Assembly: GCF_006385875.1 (NCBI RefSeq)
Contig: NZ_VFSU01000034.1
Location: 1 to 64,000, forward strand
DNA: 64,000 nt
Direction: 5' to 3'
DNA from: Sandaracinobacter neustonicus
Lineage (GTDB): Bacteria > Pseudomonadota > Alphaproteobacteria > Sphingomonadales > Sphingomonadaceae
In this document: positions 42,359-53,200 of the stretch, one piece after another
Layout of the letters: every line of letters begins with the position of its first letter
Numbering within the stretch: the first letter of the stretch is position 1
The notes under the pieces: generated by a model
The model's input: the letters and a program-made list of their open reading frames with translations, nothing else
The model's database searches: none
What the model was told of the DNA's origin: nothing
Made by a program: the position numbers and the translations under genes

Positions 42359-42457
42359 CCCGCTCAGGCTGAGCTTGTCGAAGCCCTCAACGCGAAAGCG
42401 CAACGGCTAAGCCCGGGTCACACCAGATGGGGCTTCGACAAGCTCAGCCTGAGCGGG
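42359..42457. repeat. Dispersed intergenic repeat module B, copy 2
   Basis: Arms of 27 bases at 42359-42385 and 42431-42457 are perfect inverses and identical to those at 21657-21756. The loop shares GCGCAACGG with copy 1. It lies between the convergent SDR and amidohydrolase genes. Confidence 0.85.
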
Positions 42458-42484
42458 AGGAGGGGCAATTGGAGACTCCCCCAA

Positions 42485-42639
42485 AAGCGCCGCAGGCCAT
42501 AAACCCCCAACTTCGCGCCAAGCGGATGGCCCCCACCCCAACCCCTCCCCTGAAGGGGAGGGGCTAAATAAAAAAGTCCGGGGGTGCAGGGGCGTCACGC
42601 CCCTGCCGGGTCTCGGGCAGAGCCCGAGCCGCCGGAGGC
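42485..42639 (+). repeat. Dispersed intergenic repeat module C, copy 2
   Basis: This is nearly identical to 21784-21937, including GCCAAGCGGATGGCCCCC, the GGGGCGTCACGCCCC and CTCGGGCAGAGCCCGAG hairpins and the final GCCGCCGGAGGC. It abuts the end of the amidohydrolase gene, as copy 1 abuts tilS. Confidence 0.8.
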
Positions 42640-42659
42640 AAATACCACGCCCCCGCCGC

Positions 42660-43961
42660 TCATTCCCCCCGATACGCCGCGCGGGGATAGGCTCGCCCAC
42701 GTTTCACCACGGTTTCCACGCTGCGGATGTTGGCGATGTCGGCCAGCGGGTCTGCGCGAAGGATCACGAAGTCGGCGAGTTTGCCGGGGGTGAGGGTGCC
42801 GCGCTCTTTCTCTTGCCCGGCGGCGACTGCGCCGAGCCGGGTGGCGGCTTCGATCACGGCCATGGGCGGCATTTTCACGTCTCGGGCGAGGAACAGCAGT
42901 TCTTCATGCACTTCGGGCCATGGCTCGCTGGCGGGGAGGGTGAAGTCGGTGCCGGTGGAGATGGGCACGCCCATGGCGACGGCTTGTTGGGTGAGGGCGA
43001 TCACGGCTTTGCCGGAGCAGCGCAGAGGGTTGGCTTTCGGGTCTGCCTTGCGGCTGGCGTCTTCGCGGACGAACAGGCTGCCGGTTGCGTCGACGAGGAT
43101 ATGCTGGGCGAGGATTCGCCGGAACAGCCCGGCCATCACCGGGTCGTCTGGTTTCAGCAGCCGTTCGTCGACGGGGGTGCGGTCTTCGTAGGAGGGGTGG
43201 ATGTTCGGCTCCACCTGATAGGCGAGGTAGCAGATGTGGCTGACGCTATCGACGCCCGCTTCGATGCCGTCTGCCGGGCGGGTGGGGAAGATGGCGCTGT
43301 GCGCCCACACCATCAGCCCTTGTTTATGCGCTTCGGCCGTCAGCGCGGTGACGAGGTGGGGCGGCAGGTCTGCGTAGATTTTGATGGCGGTGGCCCCGGT
43401 TCCGCGTACCAGCGTCATCGCCTGTTTCAGGTCCGTGCTGTCGTCGATGGCTTGCATCCATGGCGCGGTGCCGGGTTTCCAGCCCCGGCTGGCGGCGGCC
43501 ACGCGCGGGTCTGCGAAGAAATCCGGGCCTGCGGTGATGGCGGCGAAGAAGATGTCGGGCGCGGGGATTTCCGCTTCGCGCGCGGCGCGCGCCAGTTCGG
43601 CGACGGCGCGGTCATCGTCCGCCATGCTGCGCACCATGGTGACGCCGCCATAGAGGTTGCGGCGCAATTTCGCCTCGGCCTCTTGGCGGTTGGGTGGGGT
43701 GGCGAGGTGGACATGGCTGTCCACAAGACCGGGGATGATGGTGCGGCCCGCCACATCCACGCGGGTTGCGCCGCCAGCGTTCAGGCTGCCGCGCGGGCCG
43801 ATGGCGAGGATGCGTTCGCCCGAGACGAGCAGATCCTGATTCAGGCGGGCGGGCGCGCCGGTGCCGTCTATGATGGTGGCGCCGGAGTAGAGGGTGGCGG
43901 GTTCGGCGAGTGCCGGGGCCGACAGTAGGGCGGCGATCAGGGCAGGAAGCAGGCGTTTCAT
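42660..43961 (-). CDS. Exported amidohydrolase (imidazolonepropionase-like)
   Basis: A 433-residue metal-dependent hydrolase with a signal peptide (MKRLLPALIAALLSAPALA). The amidohydrolase signature is complete: GLVDSHVHL (first metal pair), AIKIYADLP (bridging lysine region), VWAHSAIFP, SVSHICYL and STGTDFTLP (final aspartate). A C-terminal GTLTPGKLADFVIL segment closes the composite beta domain. Secreted members hydrolyse dipeptides or cyclic amides. ATG 43961 is used. It is separated from the downstream-facing MFS gene by a strong terminator. Confidence 0.88.
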   Translation of the reverse strand: MKRLLPALIAALLSAPALAEPATLYSGATIIDGTGAPARLNQDLLVSGERILAIGPRGSLNAGGATRVDVAGRTIIPGLVDSHVHLATPPNRQEAEAKLRRNLYGGVTMVRSMADDDRAVAELARAAREAEIPAPDIFFAAITAGPDFFADPRVAAASRGWKPGTAPWMQAIDDSTDLKQAMTLVRGTGATAIKIYADLPPHLVTALTAEAHKQGLMVWAHSAIFPTRPADGIEAGVDSVSHICYLAYQVEPNIHPSYEDRTPVDERLLKPDDPVMAGLFRRILAQHILVDATGSLFVREDASRKADPKANPLRCSGKAVIALTQQAVAMGVPISTGTDFTLPASEPWPEVHEELLFLARDVKMPPMAVIEAATRLGAVAAGQEKERGTLTPGKLADFVILRADPLADIANIRSVETVVKRGRAYPRAAYRGE

Positions 43962-43977
43962 CCGCCCGGAATAGAAA

Positions 43978-44007
43978 GCGGGGGGCCGTTGCACAACGGC
44001 CCCCCGC
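43978..44007 (-). terminator. Intrinsic terminator of the MFS transporter gene
   Basis: GCGGGGGGCCGTT (43978-43990) pairs perfectly with 43995-44007 across the loop GCAC. On the minus strand it is followed by TTTCTATTCC. It lies just after the MFS stop and before the amidohydrolase start. Confidence 0.8.
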
Positions 44008-44020
44008 CTGTTTCCGACCC

Positions 44021-45712
44021 TCAGTTGTCGATGTTGCGCCGGAAGGTTTCCGGCAGGAACACAAGGCCGATCACGAAGGTGAGGCCCGCGACGAGGATCG
44101 GATACCACAGCCCGAAGGTGATATCCCCGGTTGCCGCCACCATGGCGAAGGCGATGGTGGGCAGGAAGCCGCCGAACCAGCCGTTGCCGATGTGATAGGG
44201 CAGGGACATCGCCGAATAGCGGATGCGGGTGGGGAACAATTCCACCAGCAGCGCGGCGATGGGGCCGTAGACCATGGTGACATACAGCACCATGATGAAC
44301 AGGATCAGCACCACCATCGGCTTGTTCATCGCCGCCGGATCGGCCTTGTCCGGATAGCCTGCCGTGGTGAGTGCGGCCTTGGCTTCGTCTGCGAAGGCGC
44401 TGATGGCGGCCTTGCGGTCATCCCCGGCCAGCACCGACGGATCGGCGATGGAGAGCGTCACGCCGCCGATCTGCACGGTTGCGCCCTTGCCGGTGCCCGC
44501 AGTCTCGATGTTGTTGTACGAGATGCCGGCCTTGGCGAGGAAGCTTTTGGCAACGTCGCAGCCGCTGGTGTCATATTTCGTCTTGCCGATCGGATCGAAC
44601 TGCACCGAGCAGCTGGCCGGATCGGCCGACACGGTGACGGGCGCGCTGGCCCGGGCGTGCGACATCGCGGGGTTGGCATAGCGTTCCAGTGCGCTGAACA
44701 GCGGGAAGTAGGTGAGCGCGGCGAGCAGAAGCCCGGTGAGGATGATCGGCTTGCGGCCGATCTTGTCCGACAGCCAGCCGAAGATCACGAAGAAGGGCGT
44801 TGCAAGGGCAAGCGCGATGGCGATCAGGATGTTGGTGGTCGCGCCATCCACGCGCATCATCTTTTCAAGGTAGAACAGCGCATAGAATTGCCCGGTGTAC
44901 CAGATGACGGCCTGCCCCGTGACGGCCCCGAACAGCGCGATCAGCACGACCTTCAGGTTCGCCCACTGGCCGAAGGCTTCCGTCAGCGGCCGCTTGGAGG
45001 TGGTGCCTTCTTCCTTCATCTTCTTGAAGACGGGGCTTTCCTCCAGCTGCATGCGGATCCACAGCGAAACGCCCAGCAGCAGCACCGAAACGAGGAAGGG
45101 AATCCGCCAGCCCCATTCCTTGAAGGCATCCTCGCCGACGATGAAGCGGGTGCCGATCACCACCAGCAGCGCAAGGAACAGGCCCAGCGTGGCGGTGGTC
45201 TGGATGAAGCTGGTGTACAGCCCGCGCTTGTTGTTGGGCGCATGTTCGGCGACATAGGTGGCAGCGCCGCCATATTCGCCGCCCAGCGCAAGGCCCTGCA
45301 GCATCCGCAGCAAAACGAGGATCAGCGGAGCCGCCACGCCGATGGCAGCATAGTTGGGAAGCACGCCGACGCAGAAGGTGGCGACGCCCATCAGCCCCAT
45401 GGTGACGAGGAAGGTGTATTTCCGCCCCACCATGTCGCCCAGACGGCCGAACACCAGCGCGCCGAACGGCCGCACGGCGAAGCCCGCCGCGAACGCGCCC
45501 AGCGCGAAGATGAAGCCGGTGGTTTCGTTCACGCCCGAGAAGAACTGGGCGGTGATGATGGTGGCCAGAAGGCCGTACAGGTAGAAATCATACCATTCGA
45601 AGACCGTGCCGAGCGAGGAGGCGAGGATCACCTTCCGCTCGCTCTGGGTTGGCTCATGATGTTTCGGCAATGCCCCCGGATCGTCGAGAGCGTCTGCGGT
45701 TGGCGGTGTCAT
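44021..45712 (-). CDS. MHS-type major facilitator transporter with a central insertion
   Basis: A 563-residue MFS protein of the metabolite:H+ symporter group. It has SSLGTVFEWYDFYLYG at the N-terminus, GRLGDMVGRKYT after helix 2 and QGLALGGEYGGAATYVAEHAP in the helix 4-5 region. Between helices 8 and 9 there is an extra soluble segment of about 120 residues (345-463) with two cysteines (368 and 385), making it longer than ProP or KgtP (about 430-500). Homologues carry carboxylates, proline or shikimate. It lies 30 bases downstream of the porin gene on the same strand, so a porin-symporter uptake operon is likely. Confidence 0.9.
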   Translation of the reverse strand: MTPPTADALDDPGALPKHHEPTQSERKVILASSLGTVFEWYDFYLYGLLATIITAQFFSGVNETTGFIFALGAFAAGFAVRPFGALVFGRLGDMVGRKYTFLVTMGLMGVATFCVGVLPNYAAIGVAAPLILVLLRMLQGLALGGEYGGAATYVAEHAPNNKRGLYTSFIQTTATLGLFLALLVVIGTRFIVGEDAFKEWGWRIPFLVSVLLLGVSLWIRMQLEESPVFKKMKEEGTTSKRPLTEAFGQWANLKVVLIALFGAVTGQAVIWYTGQFYALFYLEKMMRVDGATTNILIAIALALATPFFVIFGWLSDKIGRKPIILTGLLLAALTYFPLFSALERYANPAMSHARASAPVTVSADPASCSVQFDPIGKTKYDTSGCDVAKSFLAKAGISYNNIETAGTGKGATVQIGGVTLSIADPSVLAGDDRKAAISAFADEAKAALTTAGYPDKADPAAMNKPMVVLILFIMVLYVTMVYGPIAALLVELFPTRIRYSAMSLPYHIGNGWFGGFLPTIAFAMVAATGDITFGLWYPILVAGLTFVIGLVFLPETFRRNIDN

Positions 45713-45742
45713 CTCTCTCTCCCTGTTTTGTGTGACAATTGA

Positions 45743-47119
45743 TCAGAAGCTGTATTTCGCGGCAAGCTCGAAACGATCGAGGCGACCGGTCGCGCCCGAA
45801 ACGATCTCCCGCTCGGCGTGGCGATATTCGATGCCGACATCGAGCGCCTTCACCGGCGTCCAGAACAGGTTGCCCGCCAGGCTCCATGCGGATTTGTTCG
45901 CGGCGGGCGGGATCAGCAGATCGGGGTAATCGACATTCTGAAAGCTCGCCATGAAGGTGGAGCGGACGTTCGCCGTCCAGCCGAACTTCAGGGCGGCGAA
46001 GCCCGCGACCGTTCTTACGGTGGAAAGATCGGTGCCCGCCAGCACGGCGTCGGGTGCGAAGTTCAGGCCGAGATAATGGCCGATGCCCTGCCCGTAGTTC
46101 AGCATGAAACGCAGATCGTGGCGGCCATCCGGGCCGAAGGGGATTTTCCCCGCGCCGGAGATGCCGAAGCCCAGCTTGCTGTCGCCCTCGCCGGACTCGT
46201 TCACCGCGCGAACTTCGTGCAGCAAACCGGCCAGCGAGAACTCGGCCTTGCCGGATTTCACCACCAGCTTGGTCGTGAGGTCTGGCAGGCGATCATCGTC
46301 ATTCTCGATCAGCGCGGCCGAGGTGGTGCTGATGGTGGCGGATTCGGGATTCTCCAGCGCCACCGCGAGCTGCACCTTGGGCGAGAGCGTTGCGGTGTAG
46401 CGAATGAGCGGCTGGCGCACGAACACCGAGCCTTCCGTGGGGCCGATGAAATCGGTGGTTTCCGGCAGCACGCCGACATTCTGGAAGGTGGACCAGTCCT
46501 GCCCGATCAGCAGCTGGCCGGATTTGCCGGTTAGGGTGAAATAGGCCCGGCGCAGCGCCGGATTGTAGCCGTTGGTCGTGCGCTCGGAACCTTGCGAGCC
46601 TTGCGCCGTCTGGAAGTCGATCTCGGTATAGACGCCGACCGTCTGTTCCCCCAGCGGGGTGGAGCCGGAGAGCCAGAAGCGGCTCTGCTTCACATGCATA
46701 TTGCTGTGCGTGGTGGCCTCGCCGCCGATGGGAATCTGCTGCGGCAGATAGAAATCGCGCAGCAACTGGCCGGACGAGGTGGTGCCCGCCGAATAGCGCG
46801 ATACCGCAGACCACAGCTTCACATAGCCGCCGATCTTCAGCGTGGTGTTGCCGGATTTGAAGCCATCCGCTGCGGGTTTCGCGGCCTTTTCCTCCAGCGC
46901 GGCGACACGGGTTTCCAGCGCCGGGGCTGCCGGGGCAGCGGCTACGGCGGCGGGCGTTGCTGCGGCCTTTGCTGCAGCCAGTTCGGCCTTCAGCCGACCG
47001 ATCTCGGCTTCCATCGCAGACAGCCGCTGCTCGATATCGGCAGTGGAACTTTGCGCGGCGGCGGGTGCGCAGAGCGCGGTCGCAGACAGCAGCGCAAGGC
47101 CGATGTGGCGTGGTGACAT
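45743..47119 (-). CDS. DcaP-like outer-membrane porin
   Basis: A 458-residue protein with a signal peptide (IGLALLSATALCAPAAAQ), an N-terminal coiled coil (ADIEQRLSAMEAEIGRLKAELAAAKAAA, here split at AAAK) and a barrel from about residue 90 (TLKIGGYVKLWSAVSRYS) ending FELAAKYSF. The periplasmic coiled coil plus barrel is the DcaP arrangement, trimeric porins favouring negatively charged small substrates such as carboxylates. It precedes the MHS transporter and diverges from acs. Confidence 0.85.
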   Translation of the reverse strand: MSPRHIGLALLSATALCAPAAAQSSTADIEQRLSAMEAEIGRLKAELAAAKAAATPAAVAAAPAAPALETRVAALEEKAAKPAADGFKSGNTTLKIGGYVKLWSAVSRYSAGTTSSGQLLRDFYLPQQIPIGGEATTHSNMHVKQSRFWLSGSTPLGEQTVGVYTEIDFQTAQGSQGSERTTNGYNPALRRAYFTLTGKSGQLLIGQDWSTFQNVGVLPETTDFIGPTEGSVFVRQPLIRYTATLSPKVQLAVALENPESATISTTSAALIENDDDRLPDLTTKLVVKSGKAEFSLAGLLHEVRAVNESGEGDSKLGFGISGAGKIPFGPDGRHDLRFMLNYGQGIGHYLGLNFAPDAVLAGTDLSTVRTVAGFAALKFGWTANVRSTFMASFQNVDYPDLLIPPAANKSAWSLAGNLFWTPVKALDVGIEYRHAEREIVSGATGRLDRFELAAKYSF

Positions 47120-47199
47120 GGCGATTCTCCCCGCCCGTCGCCGCTTCTCCCAAGCGGCTTTCGGGCAGGCTGGATCATCGCGGCTGAACCGGGGGCGGA

Positions 47200-47263
47200 A
47201 ACAGCCCGGCGAAAGTCTTGTGCGACAAAGGTCTTGGGCTGCCTGTGATTCCCGACAAAGGTC
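47200..47263. promoter_or_regulatory. Direct repeats upstream of acs, possible regulator sites
   Basis: GACAAAGGTC occurs at 47224-47233 and again at 47254-47263, exactly 30 bases apart. A weaker version (CGAAAGTCTTG) lies about 20 bases before the first. They sit in the divergent porin/acs spacer, where a response regulator of the CrbR/ErdR kind would be expected to bind. The match to any known site is untested. Confidence 0.4.
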
Positions 47264-47373
47264 GGGGCTTCCCCATCCCGCGCGATTGGCGCTAGCCTGC
47301 GGCCAACATGCCGGGTGCGCGCCGTGGGAGTCGGTGCCCCGTTATCTGGGAATAGCATTGGGGAGAGTTTCGG

Positions 47374-49347
47374 ATGAACGATCATGTCTATCCCGTGCCC
47401 GCGGACTGGGCCGAGCGCGCCAAGATCAACAAGGAGCGCTACGCGGAGCTGTATCGCGAGAGCCTGAGCAATCCGGACGCCTTCTGGCGGCGCGAAGCGC
47501 AGCGGCTGGACTGGCAGAAGCCCTTCACCAAAGTGTCCGAAAGCAGCTTCGACGAAGCGACCTTCGGAATCAGCTGGTTCTCAGACGGGCAGCTGAACGT
47601 CTCCGCCAATTGCATCGATCGGCATCTGGCCGAGCGCGGCGACCAGCCCGCCATCATCTGGGAGCCGGACAGCCCCCCTGAAATGGGTGGGGGCGAAGGC
47701 CGCATCATCACTTATGCGCAGCTGCACGAGGCCGTGTGCCGGTTGGCGAACGGCCTGAAATCGCTGGGTATCCGCAAGGGCGACCGTGTCACCATCTATC
47801 TGCCGATGATCCCTGAGGCCGCCATTTCGATGCTGGCCTGCGCGCGGATCGGTGCCATCCATTCCGTGGTGTTCGGCGGTTTTTCCCCGGATTCCATCGC
47901 CAACCGGGTGCAGGATTGCGATTCGCGGCTGATCATCACCGCAGACGAAGGGCTGCGCGGCGGCAAGGTCGTGCCGCTGAAGGCCAATGTGGATGAAGCG
48001 CTGAAGCTGCTGCACGGCCCCACCGTGGAAAAGGTGGTGGTGGTGACGCGCACCGGCGCGGGCGTGTGGATGGAGGAGGGCCGCGACCTTTCTTACGAGG
48101 AGCTGGTCGCCGCGCAATCGCCCGACTGCCCGGCGGACGTGTTGAACGCGGAAGACCCGCTGTTCATCCTCTATACCTCGGGCTCCACCGGCAAGCCCAA
48201 GGGCGTGCTGCACACCATGGGCGGCTATCTCACCTGGGCTTCGATGACGCATGAATATGTGTTCGATTACCGCCCCGGCGAGATTTTCTGGTGCGCCGCC
48301 GACGTGGGCTGGGTCACGGGCCATTCCTATGTCGTTTATGGTTCGCTGGCGAACGGGGCCACCACGCTGATGTATGAAGGCGTGCCGAACTTCCCCGATT
48401 TCAGCCGCTTCTGGCAGATCATCGACAAGTATCAGGTGCAGATTTTCTATGCCGCGCCCACCGCGCTGCGCGCACTGATGCGCGAAGGTGATGACTGGGT
48501 GACGAAAACCAGCCGCGCTTCGCTGCGCCTGCTGGGTTCGGTGGGCGAACCGATCAACCCGGAAGCGTGGGAATGGTATCACCGCGTGGTGGGCGAGGGC
48601 CGCTGCCCCATCGTCGACACATGGTGGCAGACGGAAACCGGCGCGGCGATGATCACGCCCATGCCCGGCGCGACGGACCTGAAGCCCGGCTCTGCCAGCT
48701 TCCCGATGTTCGGCGTGGAACCGCAACTGGTGGATGGCGACGGCCATGTGCTGGAGGGCGCGACCGAGGGGAACCTCGTGCTCACCCGCAGCTGGCCGGG
48801 GCAGATGCGCACCGTGTGGGGCGATCACCGCCGCTTCTTCGAAACCTATTTCACCACCTATCGCGGCAAATATTTCACCGGAGACGGCTGCCGCCGCGAC
48901 GCGGACGGCTATTACTGGATCACCGGCCGGGTGGATGATGTGATCAACGTGTCTGGCCACCGCATGGGCACGGCGGAGGTGGAAAGCGCGCTGGTGGCGC
49001 ACGCCAAGGTCGCCGAAGCGGCCGTGGTGGGCTATCCGCACGATCTGAAGGGGCAGGGCATTTACGCCTATGTCACGCTGAACGCGAATGACGTGCCGTC
49101 TGAAGCGCTGCGCCGCGATCTGGTGCAGTGGGTGCGAAAAGAGATCGGCCCCATCGCCACGCCGGACGTGATCCAGTTCGCGCCGGGCCTGCCGAAAACG
49201 CGGTCCGGCAAGATCATGCGCCGCATCCTGCGCAAGATTGCGGAGAATGACGTCTCCAGCCTTGGCGACACCAGCACGCTGGCCGATCCCTCTGTTGTGG
49301 CAGACCTTGTTGCCAATCGCGCGGGAGCCTCCGATAAGGCGGCATGA
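47374..49347 (+). CDS. acs: Acetyl-CoA synthetase
   Basis: A 657-residue AMP-forming acyl-CoA synthetase of the Acs size class. The adenylation motif [12 protein letters not shown] is near residue 267, [18 protein letters not shown] is the ATP/acetate pocket, and the C-terminal [11 protein letters not shown] contains Lys613, the lysine acetylated in regulated Acs proteins. It activates acetate to acetyl-CoA for growth on acetate or recapture of overflow acetate. The stop overlaps the regulator start by 4 bases. Confidence 0.97.
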   Translation: MNDHVYPVPADWAERAKINKERYAELYRESLSNPDAFWRREAQRLDWQKPFTKVSESSFDEATFGISWFSDGQLNVSANCIDRHLAERGDQPAIIWEPDSPPEMGGGEGRIITYAQLHEAVCRLANGLKSLGIRKGDRVTIYLPMIPEAAISMLACARIGAIHSVVFGGFSPDSIANRVQDCDSRLIITADEGLRGGKVVPLKANVDEALKLLHGPTVEKVVVVTRTGAGVWMEEGRDLSYEELVAAQSPDCPADVLNAEDPLFILYTSGSTGKPKGVLHTMGGYLTWASMTHEYVFDYRPGEIFWCAADVGWVTGHSYVVYGSLANGATTLMYEGVPNFPDFSRFWQIIDKYQVQIFYAAPTALRALMREGDDWVTKTSRASLRLLGSVGEPINPEAWEWYHRVVGEGRCPIVDTWWQTETGAAMITPMPGATDLKPGSASFPMFGVEPQLVDGDGHVLEGATEGNLVLTRSWPGQMRTVWGDHRRFFETYFTTYRGKYFTGDGCRRDADGYYWITGRVDDVINVSGHRMGTAEVESALVAHAKVAEAAVVGYPHDLKGQGIYAYVTLNANDVPSEALRRDLVQWVRKEIGPIATPDVIQFAPGLPKTRSGKIMRRILRKIAENDVSSLGDTSTLADPSVVADLVANRAGASDKAA

Positions 49348-49979
49348 CCAATGTCGTCATTGCCGACGACCACCCCATGTTTCGCGCGGCCCTCAGGCTC
49401 GCGGTGCAGGGGGTGGCCCCGTCTGCAGCGATTCGGGAGGCCGGAACGCTGGATCAGGCGCTTGAGGCGGTGCGGGCGGAGCCCGCGCCGGACCTGATTC
49501 TGCTCGATTTACGCATGCCCGGTGCCGAAGGCTGTTCCGGCGTCGCCATGGTGCATGCGGAGCGGCCGGATACGCCGATTCTGGTGATTTCCGCCGCTGA
49601 CGCCCGCGCGGCAGCGCCGCAGGTGCGGGCCTGGGGGGCGATCGGCTTCCTCTCCAAATCCACGGACCTGCCGGAGATCGAAGCCGCCGTCGCCCGGGCG
49701 CTGAACGGAGAGGCGGACCCTGCCCCGCAACCGTCCGACGCACAGGACGCCGAGCTGGAGGATATGGCCGCGCGCATCGCCAGCCTGACGCCGACGCAAC
49801 TGAAGGTGCTGATGGGGGTGCTGAAGGGCAAGCTGAACAAGCAGATCGCCTGGGAACTGGATATCTCCGAAGCGACCGTGAAGGGCCATATGACGGCGCT
49901 GATGCGCAAGATGAACGTGATGAACCGCACGCAGGCCGTGCTGGCGGCGCAGGCGCTGCAACTGGAGCCGCACGTTTGA
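49344..49979 (+). CDS. LuxR-type response regulator, CrbR/ErdR-like
   Basis: A 211-residue protein. The receiver domain carries the acidic pair ADDHPMF and phospho-acceptor aspartate LLDLRMPG; the C-terminal LuxR helix-turn-helix reads [20 protein letters not shown], then [20 protein letters not shown]. This output domain closely resembles the regulators CrbR and ErdR, which control acs with a transporter-fused histidine kinase. Coupling to acs by an ATGA overlap supports that role. The cognate kinase is not in this window. Confidence 0.85.
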   Translation: MTNVVIADDHPMFRAALRLAVQGVAPSAAIREAGTLDQALEAVRAEPAPDLILLDLRMPGAEGCSGVAMVHAERPDTPILVISAADARAAAPQVRAWGAIGFLSKSTDLPEIEAAVARALNGEADPAPQPSDAQDAELEDMAARIASLTPTQLKVLMGVLKGKLNKQIAWELDISEATVKGHMTALMRKMNVMNRTQAVLAAQALQLEPHV

Positions 49980-50052
49980 GGGGCTGATTTCCGGGCGTTT
50001 TTCCAACGCTCCCCCCCCGGGGGCTGTCGGCCTTTGCCGCCTCTCCCCTCCG

Positions 50053-50153
50053 CCCGCTCAGGCTGAGCTTGTCGAAGCCCGTGGAGGATGCCAGCCCCGG
50101 CTCAGCCGTTGCGCTTTGACGTCCGGGGCTTCGACAAGCTCAGCCTGAGCGGG
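50053..50153. repeat. Dispersed intergenic repeat module B, copy 3 (reverse orientation)
   Basis: The same 27-base arms are at 50053-50079 and 50127-50153. The loop reads CCGTTGCGCTTTGACG, the reverse complement of the loop in copies 1 and 2, so this copy is inverted. It lies between the convergent regulator and tamB genes, without modules A or C. Confidence 0.85.
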
Positions 50154-50249
50154 GGAGAGGTCAGCTGGAGCGGGACAGAGGACAGGCTCCAGACAGAGAA
50201 CCGGCAGGCGACGCCTGATCACAGAGCATGCAATCGCCCCAACCTCGCT

Positions 50250-53200
50250 TCACCGCTCCCGCTGATAGCGCAGGTTGACGCTGGATTCACCCAGCGAGCT
50301 GACTTCCAGCAGCACGCTCCAGATTCGGCTCAGCGTTAGTTGCACGGTGGTCAGCGTGTTGCCCTGGCTGTCTGTCAGCACTTCCACATAGACATTGCGG
50401 GACAGCCTTTTGCCGATGGCGATGCCGGTGCCCATGTCGGTCTGGGCGTTGTCGCCCACCAGCCGCAGCCGGTCCACCCCGACCGAGCGGCGGACCTTGC
50501 CCATCGTATCCACGCCGGATTGCAGCCCGGCAATGGCGGTGGCCAGCTGCACCGCCTCTGTCACGCTGAGGTCCGCCACGGAGGAGCCGAACAGCAGGCG
50601 GGAGAGGATTTCATCCTCCGGCAGTGCAGGGGACGAGCTGAAGCGGATGTCCGGCTGGCCCGCCGTGCCGCTGATGGTGACGAAGGCGGTGACTTCCGCT
50701 GCCTGCGTCTGCGCCTGAATGTTGATGGAACTGTCCAGCGGGCGGCCATTGAAGCCGACGCGGCCCGATGTCAGCTCGAAGGTGCTGCTCGCGAAGTTGA
50801 ACTCGCCGCGCACCAGCGTGGCGGTGCCGATGAAGCGCGGATCGGCCACGGAACCACGAATGCGGATGTCGCCGCGCCATGTGCTTTCCAGCCCCATGCC
50901 CTCCACGAGGACGCGGTCGTCCGCGCGGACCCGCACGTCCAGCGCGATGTCCGACATGCGCAGCGTCGGCTCGGCCTCCGGCATGCGCACTTCGCCTGCG
51001 CGGCGCACCTGCAGCTGCGGAATCTCGCTGGTTTCCACCTGCACCAGTTGCACCCGCGCCGAATCGACACGCAGATCGCCGGACAAGGTGATGCGGCGGC
51101 CCTCGCCCGCCAGCCGCAGCGGGCCGGTGAGGGTGAATTCCATGATATCCGAGTTGGCGAGCCGCGCCCGGCTGAGGTCCATCTGCAGATCGACCTGCTG
51201 TTTCAGGCCGAAGCGCACGAAGCCCGAGCCGGAGATGGTGCCGCCGTTGGCGCGGCCGGTGATGCTGTTCAGCTTCAGCAGGTCGCCGGTGAAATCGCCG
51301 TCGAACGCCATGTCGACGATTTCCGTGCCCAGCATGGCGTTGCGATAGACCAGCCCCTTGCCTCGGGCGATGCCGGTGAGCGACGGGTTGGCAGGCGTGC
51401 CCGAGATATCCGCGCCGATGGCGATGGAGCCTTTGAGTTCCTGCCCTTCCATTCCGGCGAGCGCCCACAGCGGTTCCACCGGGCCGTTGTAGCGGATGCC
51501 GCCGGACAGCTGGCCCTGTTCGAACCGCTCCTGCGGGGTTTCGCCCGGACCCGGTTCCAGCTTCAGCACCAGCCGCCCCAGATCGTTGTTCTGGTAGGAC
51601 ATTTTGGCCCCCATTTGCAGGCCGGTGCCATCGGATTTCGCGGACAGTCGCACGTCGATGGGGATGGTGATCCCGGTGACTCCGGCGCGTTGCAGGCCGG
51701 TGATGGTGAGGTTGGCCTCTCCCGCCGGGATACGGGATTTACCGTCGCCCCGGATCGCCAGCTGCCCGTTCACCTTGCCGCCGAAGCCCCAGCGATCCGA
51801 CACAAGATCGAGGATGGAGAGATCAACATCGTGCAGCGCCAGCCGGAGGTCCTGCTGCTGGCCGAAGCTGCCCTCCATATCCACCTGCCCGCGCGGCAGC
51901 AGCAGCCGCGTCGGCATCAGCCGCCAGCCGTCGTCCGTTTTCACCAGCCGCGCCGGGCGCTCCAGCTTCATCGGCAACTGGCCCACCTGACCGTTCATGA
52001 AAAACACATAGCCATCCGCCACGGATTGCACGCGGCCGGTGGCCTTGAACGGCTGGCCGTCGCCGGTTCGGCCGCTGGCGTTCACCGTGGCCACGCCGCT
52101 GGTGCCCGCCAGATTGGCCGCGCCGTTCACCTCCGTCAAAACCAGCGTGCCGCGCCGTACGCCGGTGGCGGCGAAGCTGCCGCGAATCTCGGGCTTGTCC
52201 GGCACCAGCAGGATGGTGGCGCGGGCGGCCCCCTTGCTGATGGCGATCGGCTCTGCCAGCGGGATGCGCGCGTTGATGGCGCGGGCATCCATATCGACTT
52301 GCTGGATCGCGCCCGAGGCAGCGAAATCGAGGGTGGCGTCCAGCCCGTGCCCGTCCACGATCAGCCGGCCGGCAAACGGCCCGGCCGGGGTCTGCACCAG
52401 CCGCCCGCGCGCTTCAAGGCTGGCGATGGCGGCGCGCTCGATATCGAGGCTGAGCGGTTTGCCTTCGCCAAAGCCCACCACCACACGGCCATCCAGCGGG
52501 CCTTGCGGGCTGTCTCCCTTCGCGGTGACGAGCAGGCCGCCGGGCGCGGGGGCGATTTCGGCGACGAGGTTCGTCACGTCGAAGCCGAAACCGGGTTTGG
52601 GCATGGTGAGCGTGGCGTGCGGGGCTTTAGAGGTGCCGGAGGCGACCAGCGTGAACGGACCATAGGCGCGGCTCTGCCCCTTGGCATCCAGCGTGAAGCG
52701 GCCGCTGGCCGGATCATAGCTGGCCTTCGCGCCCGACACGTTCAGATTGGGGCTGCTCAGCGTGGCGTTGCTGACGCGGATCGTGCCATCCGGTGCCAGC
52801 GCGAAGCCGCCACGCATGGCGGGAAGCCCGCCGAGGAAATTCTTCATCGAGGCGTTGGCGAGCCCCAGCGCCCGGCCGTCAAAAGTGCCGGACACGCTGA
52901 GCGCGCCGTTCGCCGGACGCAGCACATTGGCCTGCACCCGCGCCGTGATCGGCCCCACACCGGGAAGTTCGATGCGGGTGACGCCCGCGTTCAGTTGCGC
53001 CGTCGCCCGCCCGTCGGGTGCGAGCGAGCCGCTGCCGCTGGCGTCCACCATGGTCGTCTGCAGCCTGACGTTGGTGGCGGTGATGGTGCCGTTGGCGAAA
53101 CTGGCCGTGCCGGACAGGAGCGGCCGTTCCATCAGCGCGGCGGTTTCCGGCGGCAGGCCCACCAGCCGGGTCGCGCTGGCGGTGAAGGCAATCTGCATCG

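Noticed and set aside
49980-50040. GC-rich CCCCCCCCGGGGG stretch as a terminator of the acs operon
   Set aside because: The symmetry is short and no T-run follows. The module B hairpin just downstream is a better candidate.
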